A stretch of 19,591 nt of DNA, from assembly GCA_039914625.1 (NCBI GenBank), contig JBDSOU010000055.1, positions 1 to 19,591 of the forward strand, given 5' to 3'. The notes below the pieces were generated by a model. The model ran no database searches and was not told the origin of the DNA. It was given only the letters and a program-made list of their open reading frames with translations. The stretch is from DATEMK01 sp039914625 (lineage in GTDB: Bacteria > Bacteroidota > Bacteroidia > AKYH767-A > OLB10). Shown here one piece after another: positions 1 to 7,260 of this stretch (within the stretch, counting starts at the first letter, position 1; each line of letters begins with the position of its first letter). Position numbers and translations under genes: made by a program.

Positions 1-519
1 GTGGACAAAGTGTTCCGCACCGGACAGCTTATTTCATCCGCCTGCTTCAGCCTTGGTCATGGCGGAAATGATGCTCAGAAAACAATGGGCATTATCACCA
101 TGCTTTTATTTGCTTCTAAGGACATGCCTTTTATAAAAGAAATTTATCCTTATGACGATTTCCAGGTTCCGCGCTGGGTCATGTACACTGCGCATTTCTT
201 TATCTCTATGGGAACATTAGCCGGAGGATGGAAAATTGTGAAAACAATGGGAACCAAAATCACGCATCTTCGTCCTATTGGCGGATTTAGTGCGGAAACT
301 GCAGGGGCTTTTACTTTATTCTGGGCCACAACTGCCGGAATACCTGTGAGTACAACTCAAACTATCGGTGGTGCCATTATGGGAGTGGGAACTACGCGCA
401 GCCTGTCTGCTGTAAAATGGGGAATGGCAGGAAATATTGTGCTCACCTGGCTGCTTACCATCCCTTGCAGTGCCATCCTTGGCGGAACAATTTATTTTTT
501 AATAAACCTGTTTTTGTAA
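1..519 (+). CDS. PiT-family inorganic phosphate transporter, C-terminal part
   Basis: This is the last 172 codons of an integral-membrane inorganic phosphate transporter; the gene starts outside the window, so the GTG at base 1 is an internal valine codon. The fragment carries the C-terminal PiT signature GHGGNDAQKTMG at residues 19-30 and a second conserved segment, GIPVSTTQTIGGAIMGVG, at 113-130. These conserved Gly/Asn/Asp and Ser/Thr-rich segments belong to the family's substrate path. Hydrophobic stretches near residues 26-40, 58-80, 100-130 and 142-172 fit several membrane helices and end at the stop, which is usual for the family. PiT proteins move phosphate, often as a metal-phosphate complex, using H+ or Na+ symport; the coupling ion cannot be told from this fragment. 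No PhoU-like partner is visible because the upstream side is missing. Confidence 0.93.
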   Translation: MDKVFRTGQLISSACFSLGHGGNDAQKTMGIITMLLFASKDMPFIKEIYPYDDFQVPRWVMYTAHFFISMGTLAGGWKIVKTMGTKITHLRPIGGFSAETAGAFTLFWATTAGIPVSTTQTIGGAIMGVGTTRSLSAVKWGMAGNIVLTWLLTIPCSAILGGTIYFLINLFL

Positions 520-703
520 AATCGAAATCTTTGGTTCATGTAACTGTTTTTTTACACAGACGCTACCGTGAACCGCTATAGCTGAAATTATTTTTTCAAC
601 TATTACCAACCCCAATAGCGTATTACAGAAAAAATGATTTTTTATTTGCTTTTAAATATTGTTGTGCAACATGGACTGCATGTTATCCGTAGTTTTACTT
701 GCA

Positions 704-2344
704 TTATTCTTTCACAACCTTTCCTTTCTTAATCACTCCGTTTTTATTTCTCACTTCGTAAAGATAAATACCTTTTGCAAGTTGTTTTGTATTTAACGTT
801 ATTGAATTTAAAAACTTTTGTTGCAATAACTTTCTTCCTGTAATGTCATAAAGAATAATTTCTGAAAGTTCATTATTATTGACATTAACATTTAATTTCT
901 CTGTAACAGGATTGGGTGAAATAGAAATTGGAAATTGATAATTGGGCAATTGGGTAATAGAAGTAAATGTATCGGGACCGAGTTTGATAACCCAGTAATC
1001 AGCCCCTCCAAAACATGTTTCTGTTTTATCTCCTGAAACAATTGAACCAGATGTTCCGCCTAAAAAATAACCTCCATCATTCGTTTGACAAACCGAATAC
1101 AAACCATCGCCATAAATACCACCAATATCATTTTGCCACAATATATTTCCAATCGAATCAAGTTTAATAATCCAATAATCCGTATCACCCCAACTATTTT
1201 CTGTTTTATCGCCTGAAATGGGTGACCATGACCAACCTCCCAAAATATATCCTCCATCAATGGTTTGTTTAACAGAATGCAATTCTTCAACATAGTTTCC
1301 GCCAATAGTATTTTGCCATTGAATATTTCCAATTGAATCGAGTTTAATGACCCAATAATCTTCATTACCCATGCTATTTTCAGTCTTATCACCAGAACTA
1401 TCAGAAATAGACCAACCCCCCAAAATATAACCTCCATCAGTTGTTTGCATTATTGAATATAATTCATCCTCATAACTTCCGCCAATTGTGTTTTGCCATT
1501 GTATATTACCAAGTGAATCAAGCTTCACAACCCAATAATCTGTATGCCCCTGACAGTTTTCAGTTTTATCACCGGAAATATTCGATACAGTCCATCCTCC
1601 TAAGATATATCCGCCATCAAATGTCTGATAAATGCTTTGTAAAAAATCACTGCTGTCCCCACCAATAGTATTTTGCCATTGTATATTCCCAACCGAATCA
1701 ACTTTTACAACCCAGTAATCGGGATAACAGCAAAACGAGGCTGAAGCAATTGCATTTTCAGTTTTGTCTCCCGAAATACTTGAAGAAGAATACCCACCTA
1801 AAATATACCCACCATCAGTTGTTTGTTGAACAGATTGTAACATATCTGAGGCGGTTCCGCCAATTGTGTTTTGCCATGCGATATTTCCTGCTGTATCCAA
1901 TTTTACTAACCAATAATCAGGTGTAGGATACAAAGAAGTATCCCAATTATTTTCAGTTTTATCACCCGAAATGTTTGAATTTGATATACCCCCTAAAATA
2001 TATCCTCCATCAGTTGTCTGTTGAATAGAAAATAAATTTTCACCAAGACTGCCTCCAATGGTGTTCTGCCATTGAATACTTCCGGCACCATCAAGTTTGA
2101 TAACCCAATAGTCATAACCTCCGATGGTATCCTCTGTTTTATCTCCTGATATATTTGATACAGAATTTCCACCTAAAATATATCCCCCATCTGTACATTG
2201 TTGAACAGAAAATAATTGGTCATTATGATTTCCTCCAATCGTATTCTGCCACTGAATAACCGGTGCAGTTTGAGAAAAGGAATTAAGAATTAAAAATGAA
2301 GAATTAAAAATTGACAGTAAAACAATTTTATAAATGTTTTTCAT
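704..2344 (-). CDS. Secreted seven-repeat protein with T9SS type A sorting domain
   Basis: A 546-residue exported protein. Residues 1-25 form a signal peptide ending near SFSQ. Residues 32-456 are seven repeats, each opening with WQN(T/D)IGG (W at 32, 92, 157, 223, 283, 343, 403) and then DGGY(I/F)LGG, SGDKTE and DYW(V/I/L)(V/I)K. Residues ~470-546 are a type A sorting domain: SISPNPVTEKLNV, ILYDITGRK and a GIYLYEV segment near the end. Five repeats are 60 residues or close to it; repeats 2 and 3 are 5-6 longer, with the extra residues between SGDKTEN and DYW. Proteins with this repeat are common in Bacteroidota and have no assigned activity. Seven units suggest, by inference, a beta-propeller-like fold. 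The likely location is the cell surface or medium after T9SS export and removal of the tail. The gene is divergent from the metallopeptidase at 2808. Confidence 0.9.
   Translation of the reverse strand: MKNIYKIVLLSIFNSSFLILNSFSQTAPVIQWQNTIGGNHNDQLFSVQQCTDGGYILGGNSVSNISGDKTEDTIGGYDYWVIKLDGAGSIQWQNTIGGSLGENLFSIQQTTDGGYILGGISNSNISGDKTENNWDTSLYPTPDYWLVKLDTAGNIAWQNTIGGTASDMLQSVQQTTDGGYILGGYSSSSISGDKTENAIASASFCCYPDYWVVKVDSVGNIQWQNTIGGDSSDFLQSIYQTFDGGYILGGWTVSNISGDKTENCQGHTDYWVVKLDSLGNIQWQNTIGGSYEDELYSIMQTTDGGYILGGWSISDSSGDKTENSMGNEDYWVIKLDSIGNIQWQNTIGGNYVEELHSVKQTIDGGYILGGWSWSPISGDKTENSWGDTDYWIIKLDSIGNILWQNDIGGIYGDGLYSVCQTNDGGYFLGGTSGSIVSGDKTETCFGGADYWVIKLGPDTFTSITQLPNYQFPISISPNPVTEKLNVNVNNNELSEIILYDITGRKLLQQKFLNSITLNTKQLAKGIYLYEVRNKNGVIKKGKVVKE
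977..2251 (-). repeat. Seven tandem ~180-bp coding repeats
   Basis: The central part of the secreted protein is a tandem array of seven units of about 180 bases (195-198 in the second and third). On the plus strand each unit is easy to recognise by TTTTGCCA or TTCTGCCA (Trp-Gln-Asn) and CCTCC/CCACC words followed by ATC (Asp-Gly-Gly). Units are diverged at the base level but keep the same residues at the WQNTIGG, DGGYILGG and SGDKTE positions. This fits old duplication with purifying selection rather than recent expansion. Such arrays can also gain or lose units by recombination. Confidence 0.85.
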
Positions 2345-2449
2345 TGTCTTATTATTTGAGTTAGCACTACAGTTTGTTCGAAGCGTTAAAATGGCAGATA
2401 ACAGTATAATATCAATACCTCAGCAAAAGCTAAAGTACTCATTTTCCTA

Positions 2450-2457
2450 CAAATGTA
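2450..2457 (-). promoter_or_regulatory. Candidate -7 box (TACATTTG) for the repeat-protein gene
   Basis: Read on the minus strand this is TACATTTG, a full match to the Bacteroidota primary-sigma -7 consensus TAnnTTTG. It lies about 105 bases upstream of the ATG at 2344, giving a predicted leader of roughly 100 bases. No convincing -33 TTTG was found at the expected distance, so this rests on one 8-base match in AT-rich DNA. Confidence 0.35.
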
Positions 2458-2596
2458 AAAATAAACAGTAACTCCGGCTGCGGATAACTGTAACTCTAAT
2501 TTTTGATTTATTGATTTTTCTTATTTCCCCGAAAGGGATTTTTTTTTATTGAATTAATGATTTAGAAATAACACTCCTTATTAAATAACATCAATC

Positions 2597-2623
2597 GTGG
2601 TCGGTGGAAAAAACACCGACCAC
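2597..2623. other. Perfect 10-bp hairpin with A-rich loop
   Basis: GTGGTCGGTG (2597-2606) pairs perfectly with CACCGACCAC (2614-2623) around the 7-base loop GAAAAAA. It stands out as GC-rich in an AT-rich intergenic region, 184 bases before the metallopeptidase start. There is no following T run, so it is not a normal intrinsic terminator. It could be an operator, a leader RNA structure or one copy of a dispersed hairpin family; the sequence does not decide between these. Confidence 0.6.
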
Positions 2624-2807
2624 AGGCAAAGACCGTCTTAAAACAGGTATAAACATCAATGATTGTATTCTTTTCAACATTTTGCAGCATTTTTTTAACA
2701 TTATAAATTATTCTTGCAGGACTTATCAAAAAAAGTCGTAAATCGCGCTTTTATTTTACACCTCATTGTTTAAATCATTTAATTCAATAACCAAATAATA
2801 TCAATAC

Positions 2808-5800
2808 ATGAAAAAAATTATCCTCAATGCAATTGCGATTTTATTAATCGCTAACTTAACCCATGCACGCGATCTGTCAGGAACCGATGCACAACGAATG
2901 ATAACAGGTGCTGAAAAAATCAGGATAGCAGAAGTGTCATCCGTTCCTGAGTACATTCAATTCCGCGCAGGATCCGAAATCAATTTCAGCACATTTGAAA
3001 AATGGGCGCACAGCAATCTGAATCTCTCCGCTGAATTTGGATTTGTTCTTCTGAATAAATCAACAGACAAGCAGGGATTTACGCATTACCGCTATCAGCA
3101 AAAAATTAACGGAGTTCCGGTGCAAGGAACCATGTACATTGTGCATGTAAAAGGCAACCGGGTAACATCTATGAATGGTTTGCTTTTCGATAAAATCAAT
3201 ACTGGTGCCCCTTCAATTTCAAAAACTGCAGCATTGAATAATGCGCTTGATGATATGAAGGCTTCTGTGTATCGCTGGCAGGTGCCCGGCTGGGAGCAGC
3301 ATATTAAGGATGTTCAAAACGATCCTGCTGCAACATGGTATCCGAAAGGAGAATTAGTTTACGCTCCTGAAAACGGAAAATACACTTCAGAAAATTATCG
3401 TCTCTGTTATAAGTTCGATGTGTATGCACAGCAACCGCTCGACCGTGAATATGTTTTTGTGGATGCAGTAACAGGAAAGGTTATATACAAGATTAATAGG
3501 ATTCATGATGCAGATGTAACCGGTAGTGCAACTACCGCTTACAGCGGTGTACATACCATTACGACAGATAGCGTAAATGCAACGACATACCGTTTAAGAG
3601 AAACAACCAGGGGTTTAGGTGTTGAAACTTATGATCTTCAGCAAGGAACCAATTATATGAACACCGATTTTACGGATACTGACAATAACTGGAACAATGT
3701 AAACCCGCAGTTAGATCAGTATGCCACAGATGCTCACTGGGGTGCAGAAATGACTTACGATTATTTCCTGCTGAAACATAGCAGGAACAGTATAGATGAT
3801 GCCGGGCAGAAACTTATCAGCTATGTGCATTATGATGTCAACTACACGAACGCTTTCTGGGATGGAACTGAAATGACTTATGGCGATGGCGGAGGAGGAT
3901 ACACTCCCCTTACTTCTTTAGAAATTGCGGGACATGAAATTTCACATGGTGTAACAGAAAATACATGCGCCTTAATTTATGCTGATGAACCCGGTGGACT
4001 TAACGAATCGTTTAGTGATTGCATGGGAAATGCTATTCGTTACTACGGAAAACAACCCGCAACGATTGACTGGTTGATTGGTAATGAAATTGGCGGCACC
4101 CCTTTCCGCAACATGGCTAACCCGAACCAATATCAAAATCCTGATTGTTATAACGGACTTTACTGGTATGCTCCCAATGAAGTTCATAATAATAGCGGAG
4201 TAATGAATTTCTGGTTTTACCTGCTTAGCGAAGGCGGCACAGGAACCAATGATCTTAGCGATGCTTACAACGTTTCAGGCTTAGGTATTGACACTGCGGC
4301 TGCGATTCTTTACCGGGCATGGTCCGTTTATATGTTTCCTACATCGGAGTATGCTAACGCACGCGCTTATACCATTCAATCCGCTATTGATCTTTATGGT
4401 CCCTGCACCCCTGAAGTAATCGCTGTTACCAATGCCTGGTATGCGGTTGGAGTTGGCGATGCATTTATCCCTGGAGTTTCTAGCGATTTTTCTGCTGTAA
4501 CAACTTCTTTTTGCCAGTTTCCTTCTGATGTGAATTTTACCAATTTAAGCAACAATGCAGGTACTTTTACCTGGGACTTTGGCGATGGCGGCACCAGCAC
4601 GGCCGTGAATCCTGTTCATACCTACAACGCTTACGGAAGTTATGATGTGAAGTTAGTTGCCGATGCGGGAACCTGCGGAATTGATTCTGTTACTAAAGTT
4701 GGTTACATCAGCATTGATTCTCTCAATCCATGCGTGGTAATTCTTCCGCCTAACGGTACTTCAACTACCCAAACATCCTGTTCGGGACAATTATTTGACA
4801 GTGGAGGACCCGGTGCAGATTATGGCGATAACACAAATGCACAGATTACCATTGCACCATCAGGGGCTTCTTCAGTTACACTGAACTTTACGCTATTTGA
4901 TATGGAAAACACCTACGATTTTCTATACATTTATAACGGGCCAAGTACCGCAAGTCCTATTATTGGCGTGTACACCGGAAATGCCCTCCCGGGCGGTGGC
5001 AGTATTACTGCCACTTCCGGAGCGGTAACATTAGTTCAAACATCTGATCCTTTTCTTACGGCTGCTGGTTTTGCTTTAACATGGCAATGTGTTCTTTCAA
5101 CGCTTCCGCCCACTGTAAATTTCACTGCTGATAATACCACAAGCTGTACGGGGGTAATTAATTTTTCTGATCTCAGTACAAATGGTCCAACAAGCTGGCT
5201 GTGGCATTTTGGTGACGGTGATTCTTCGTTAGTGCAAAACCCTTCTCATACCTATCTGAGCAACGGCACTTACACGGTGGATCTGACCGCATCAAACCTT
5301 AATGGCAGCAACTCGCTCACTAAAACATCTTACATTACCATTAATGCACCTTCTGCACCTACAGCAACTGATGATACTATCTGCGCAAATACTTCAGCAA
5401 ATTTAACAGCCGCAGGAGTTGATTCTTTATCATGGTTTACTGTTCCGACAGGAGGAATACCGGTTTACAGGGGAACAACCTATACCACACCGCCATTGAG
5501 CAATAACACTACCTACTATGTAGAAAGCGATGTTTTCGGTGCTCCTCAATCCGTGGGCGCTCCTGATAATGTATTCGGAACAGGATCTATTTATAACAAT
5601 AATAATTATCATGATTTGATATTCGATTGCTTTGCCCCCGTAACTTTAATTTCGGTAAAGGTGTATGCGATGGGTGCCGGCAACAGAACTATTACTTTGA
5701 ATGATGCCGGAGGCAATACCCTGCAGCAGGTAACTGTAAATATTCCTGACGGCATGAGTGTGGTTCCTCTTAATTTCAGCTTACCTGTGGGAACCAATCT

Positions 5801-6512
5801 TGAGCTGGGCTGTCAGGGCACAGTGGATTTGTATCGCAATCAATCCGGTGCAATTTTTCCATATACGCTTGCAGGAGTTGTTTCCATTACCGGAACCAAT
5901 GCCGGTGTGCCGGGTTATTACTATTATTTTTACGACTGGCAAATTCAGGGACCTCCCTGTACCAGTGCCCGCATTCCGGTTAACGTTATTGTAGATCCTG
6001 CACCGGTTGCTGCATTTACTTCTGCCAATGTACAGGCTACCTATACCTTTACGGACGCTTCTACCGGTTCGCCAACTTCATGGTTCTGGGATTTCGGTGA
6101 TGGCAATTCCACTACCGGACAAGGACCTGTTGTTCATACCTACCTTGCAACCGGAACTTACATTGTGATGCTTATTGTAAGCAACGGACAGTGTCAGGAT
6201 ACAACTTTCCAGACTGTTGTAATTAACTTAGTTGGTATTGAATCATTGCAGGACGAAACTTCTCTGTCCATTTATCCGAATCCGGCATCTGATAACATCA
6301 CCATTAAATGGAGTCAAACAGCGCAGCAGGATATTTCTATCCGCATGGTTGATCAGTCCGGGCGTGTTGTTTATGAAACAGGTTCGCAATTAATGATGCA
6401 GGGAAATCATACCATGAATATGCCAGTTCATGAAAGTGCAGACGGTATTTATTTCCTCGAATTAAAAGGAGATAAGATGAATGTAATCAGGAAAGTAACG
6501 ATTATGAATTAA
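2808..6512 (+). CDS. Secreted M4 (thermolysin-like) metallopeptidase, multidomain, T9SS type A
   Basis: A 1,234-residue exported zinc protease. Residues 1-20 are a signal peptide (cleavage near THA-RD). Residues ~40-230 are an FTP/PepSY-type propeptide that would keep the enzyme inactive until cleavage. The M4 catalytic domain spans ~240-553. It has HEISH at 376-380 (zinc ligands H376 and H380, catalytic E377), the third ligand E400 in GGLNESFSD, and H460 in EVHNNSGVMNFWFYLL, matching thermolysin's transition-state histidine. The tail follows in order: PKD (~556-637, WDFGDG), CUB-like (~641-762), PKD (~765-847, WHFGDG), Ig-like (~848-906), a beta-sandwich module common in Bacteroidota (~907-1050), PKD (~1063-1141, WDFGDG) and a type A sorting domain (~1150-1234, SIYPNPASDN). 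It likely digests extracellular protein while held by, or released from, the surface. All key catalytic residues are present. Confidence 0.95.
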   Translation: MKKIILNAIAILLIANLTHARDLSGTDAQRMITGAEKIRIAEVSSVPEYIQFRAGSEINFSTFEKWAHSNLNLSAEFGFVLLNKSTDKQGFTHYRYQQKINGVPVQGTMYIVHVKGNRVTSMNGLLFDKINTGAPSISKTAALNNALDDMKASVYRWQVPGWEQHIKDVQNDPAATWYPKGELVYAPENGKYTSENYRLCYKFDVYAQQPLDREYVFVDAVTGKVIYKINRIHDADVTGSATTAYSGVHTITTDSVNATTYRLRETTRGLGVETYDLQQGTNYMNTDFTDTDNNWNNVNPQLDQYATDAHWGAEMTYDYFLLKHSRNSIDDAGQKLISYVHYDVNYTNAFWDGTEMTYGDGGGGYTPLTSLEIAGHEISHGVTENTCALIYADEPGGLNESFSDCMGNAIRYYGKQPATIDWLIGNEIGGTPFRNMANPNQYQNPDCYNGLYWYAPNEVHNNSGVMNFWFYLLSEGGTGTNDLSDAYNVSGLGIDTAAAILYRAWSVYMFPTSEYANARAYTIQSAIDLYGPCTPEVIAVTNAWYAVGVGDAFIPGVSSDFSAVTTSFCQFPSDVNFTNLSNNAGTFTWDFGDGGTSTAVNPVHTYNAYGSYDVKLVADAGTCGIDSVTKVGYISIDSLNPCVVILPPNGTSTTQTSCSGQLFDSGGPGADYGDNTNAQITIAPSGASSVTLNFTLFDMENTYDFLYIYNGPSTASPIIGVYTGNALPGGGSITATSGAVTLVQTSDPFLTAAGFALTWQCVLSTLPPTVNFTADNTTSCTGVINFSDLSTNGPTSWLWHFGDGDSSLVQNPSHTYLSNGTYTVDLTASNLNGSNSLTKTSYITINAPSAPTATDDTICANTSANLTAAGVDSLSWFTVPTGGIPVYRGTTYTTPPLSNNTTYYVESDVFGAPQSVGAPDNVFGTGSIYNNNNYHDLIFDCFAPVTLISVKVYAMGAGNRTITLNDAGGNTLQQVTVNIPDGMSVVPLNFSLPVGTNLELGCQGTVDLYRNQSGAIFPYTLAGVVSITGTNAGVPGYYYYFYDWQIQGPPCTSARIPVNVIVDPAPVAAFTSANVQATYTFTDASTGSPTSWFWDFGDGNSTTGQGPVVHTYLATGTYIVMLIVSNGQCQDTTFQTVVINLVGIESLQDETSLSIYPNPASDNITIKWSQTAQQDISIRMVDQSGRVVYETGSQLMMQGNHTMNMPVHESADGIYFLELKGDKMNVIRKVTIMN

Positions 6513-6539
6513 GGTAGTTTTAAATACTTCTCTTAAAAG

Positions 6540-6573
6540 GAAATCCGCTCAAAGGCGGATTTCTTTTTTTTTT
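6540..6573 (+). terminator. Intrinsic terminator of the metallopeptidase gene
   Basis: GAAATCCGC (6540-6548) pairs with GCGGATTTC (6555-6563) as a perfect 9-bp stem with a 6-base loop, followed at once by ten T residues (6564-6573). It starts 27 bases after the stop codon. The minus-strand side has only a poor T run, so it mainly serves the plus-strand gene, though the stem sits in the gap between two convergent genes. Confidence 0.9.
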
Positions 6574-6606
6574 ACAAAAGCTTGTATTATCGGAATGAAA
6601 CTCGTC

Positions 6607-7215
6607 TTATTGTATCTCAAACTGTAATTCGTATTGATAATTCAAGCGGAAACTTTTGCGGTGATAGGGTGTTTCACCGAATTTCATGAGCGCCTCGCGG
6701 TGAAATTTTGTTGCATAGGCTTTGTTTGAATTCCAGCCATATTGCGGAAATGAATTGTGCAATTGCAGCATGTATTCATCGCGGTGTGTTTTTGCGAGAA
6801 CAGATGCGGCAGCAATTGATTTGTACTTTGCATCGCCCTCCACTATGCACCGGTGCACAATATTTTTATATGTTTTAAAGCGGTTGCCGTCCACCAAAAT
6901 GGTTTCAGGAATAACATTCAGTTGATCCAATGCTTTATGCATGGCAAGAAAAGAAGCGTTTAAAATATTGATACAGTCAATTTCAGTATGATCACAAATG
7001 CCAACAGCCCACGCTATTGCTTTTTTTTCAATGATTGCCCGTAGCAGGTCCCGGTTTCCGGGTGTCATCTGCTTTGAATCATTCAACAGCGGATGATGAA
7101 ATTTAGCAGGAAGGATGACAGCAGCAGCAAACACAGGGCCAGCAAGACATCCTCGGCCGGCTTCATCACATCCGGCTTCAATTTTTGTTTTATCGAAAAA
7201 ACTTTTAAGTGACAT
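6607..7215 (-). CDS. rnhB: Ribonuclease HII
   Basis: A 202-residue cytoplasmic enzyme that nicks RNA in RNA-DNA hybrids and starts removal of single ribonucleotides from DNA. The family motif CDEAGRG is at residues 16-22. The four metal-binding acids are visible: D17, E18, D109 in LVDGNRF, and D146 in the SIAAASVLAKTHRDEY block. The LNDSKQMT segment (44-51) and PYHRKSF near the C-terminus are also standard for the family. Length is normal. It lies 45 bases downstream of the GH31 gene on the same strand, so the two may share a transcript, although their functions are unrelated. It converges on the metallopeptidase gene and has no obvious terminator of its own. Confidence 0.96.
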   Translation of the reverse strand: MSLKSFFDKTKIEAGCDEAGRGCLAGPVFAAAVILPAKFHHPLLNDSKQMTPGNRDLLRAIIEKKAIAWAVGICDHTEIDCINILNASFLAMHKALDQLNVIPETILVDGNRFKTYKNIVHRCIVEGDAKYKSIAAASVLAKTHRDEYMLQLHNSFPQYGWNSNKAYATKFHREALMKFGETPYHRKSFRLNYQYELQFEIQ

Positions 7216-7260
7216 CCAAATCCAATAATAACAGTGACAAAGTACTAATTATTCAAGTTC

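Larger units (their letters stand above)
2345..2807. other. Divergent intergenic region, 463 bases
   Basis: A very AT-rich, non-coding stretch between two divergently transcribed secreted-protein genes. It holds a candidate -7 box for the minus-strand gene (2450-2457) and a perfect 10-bp hairpin (2597-2623), listed separately. A weaker 4-bp hairpin with a nine-T run (2526-2547, plus) is also present but has no gene in front of it. No open frame of credible coding character was seen. For the plus-strand metallopeptidase the nearest promoter-like word is TATTCTTG at 2709-2716, one mismatch from TAnnTTTG, which is too weak to call. Confidence 0.6.

Noticed and set aside
578..603. Imperfect 10-bp hairpin after the phosphate transporter gene
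   Set aside because: One mismatch and no T run on the plus strand; not convincing as a terminator.
668..684. 6-bp hairpin AACATG/CATGTT downstream of the seven-repeat gene
   Set aside because: Short stem without a T run on the minus strand.
1060..1437. 125-codon minus frame inside the seven-repeat gene
   Set aside because: It is an alternate frame of the same tandem repeats and has no signal or domain of its own.
977..2251. Regularly spaced repeats considered as a possible CRISPR array
   Set aside because: Unit length is ~180 bases, units are diverged and lie in frame within one long gene.
2526..2547. Terminator-like 4-bp hairpin followed by nine T residues on plus
   Set aside because: The stem is very short and no plus-strand gene precedes it; likely chance in AT-rich DNA.
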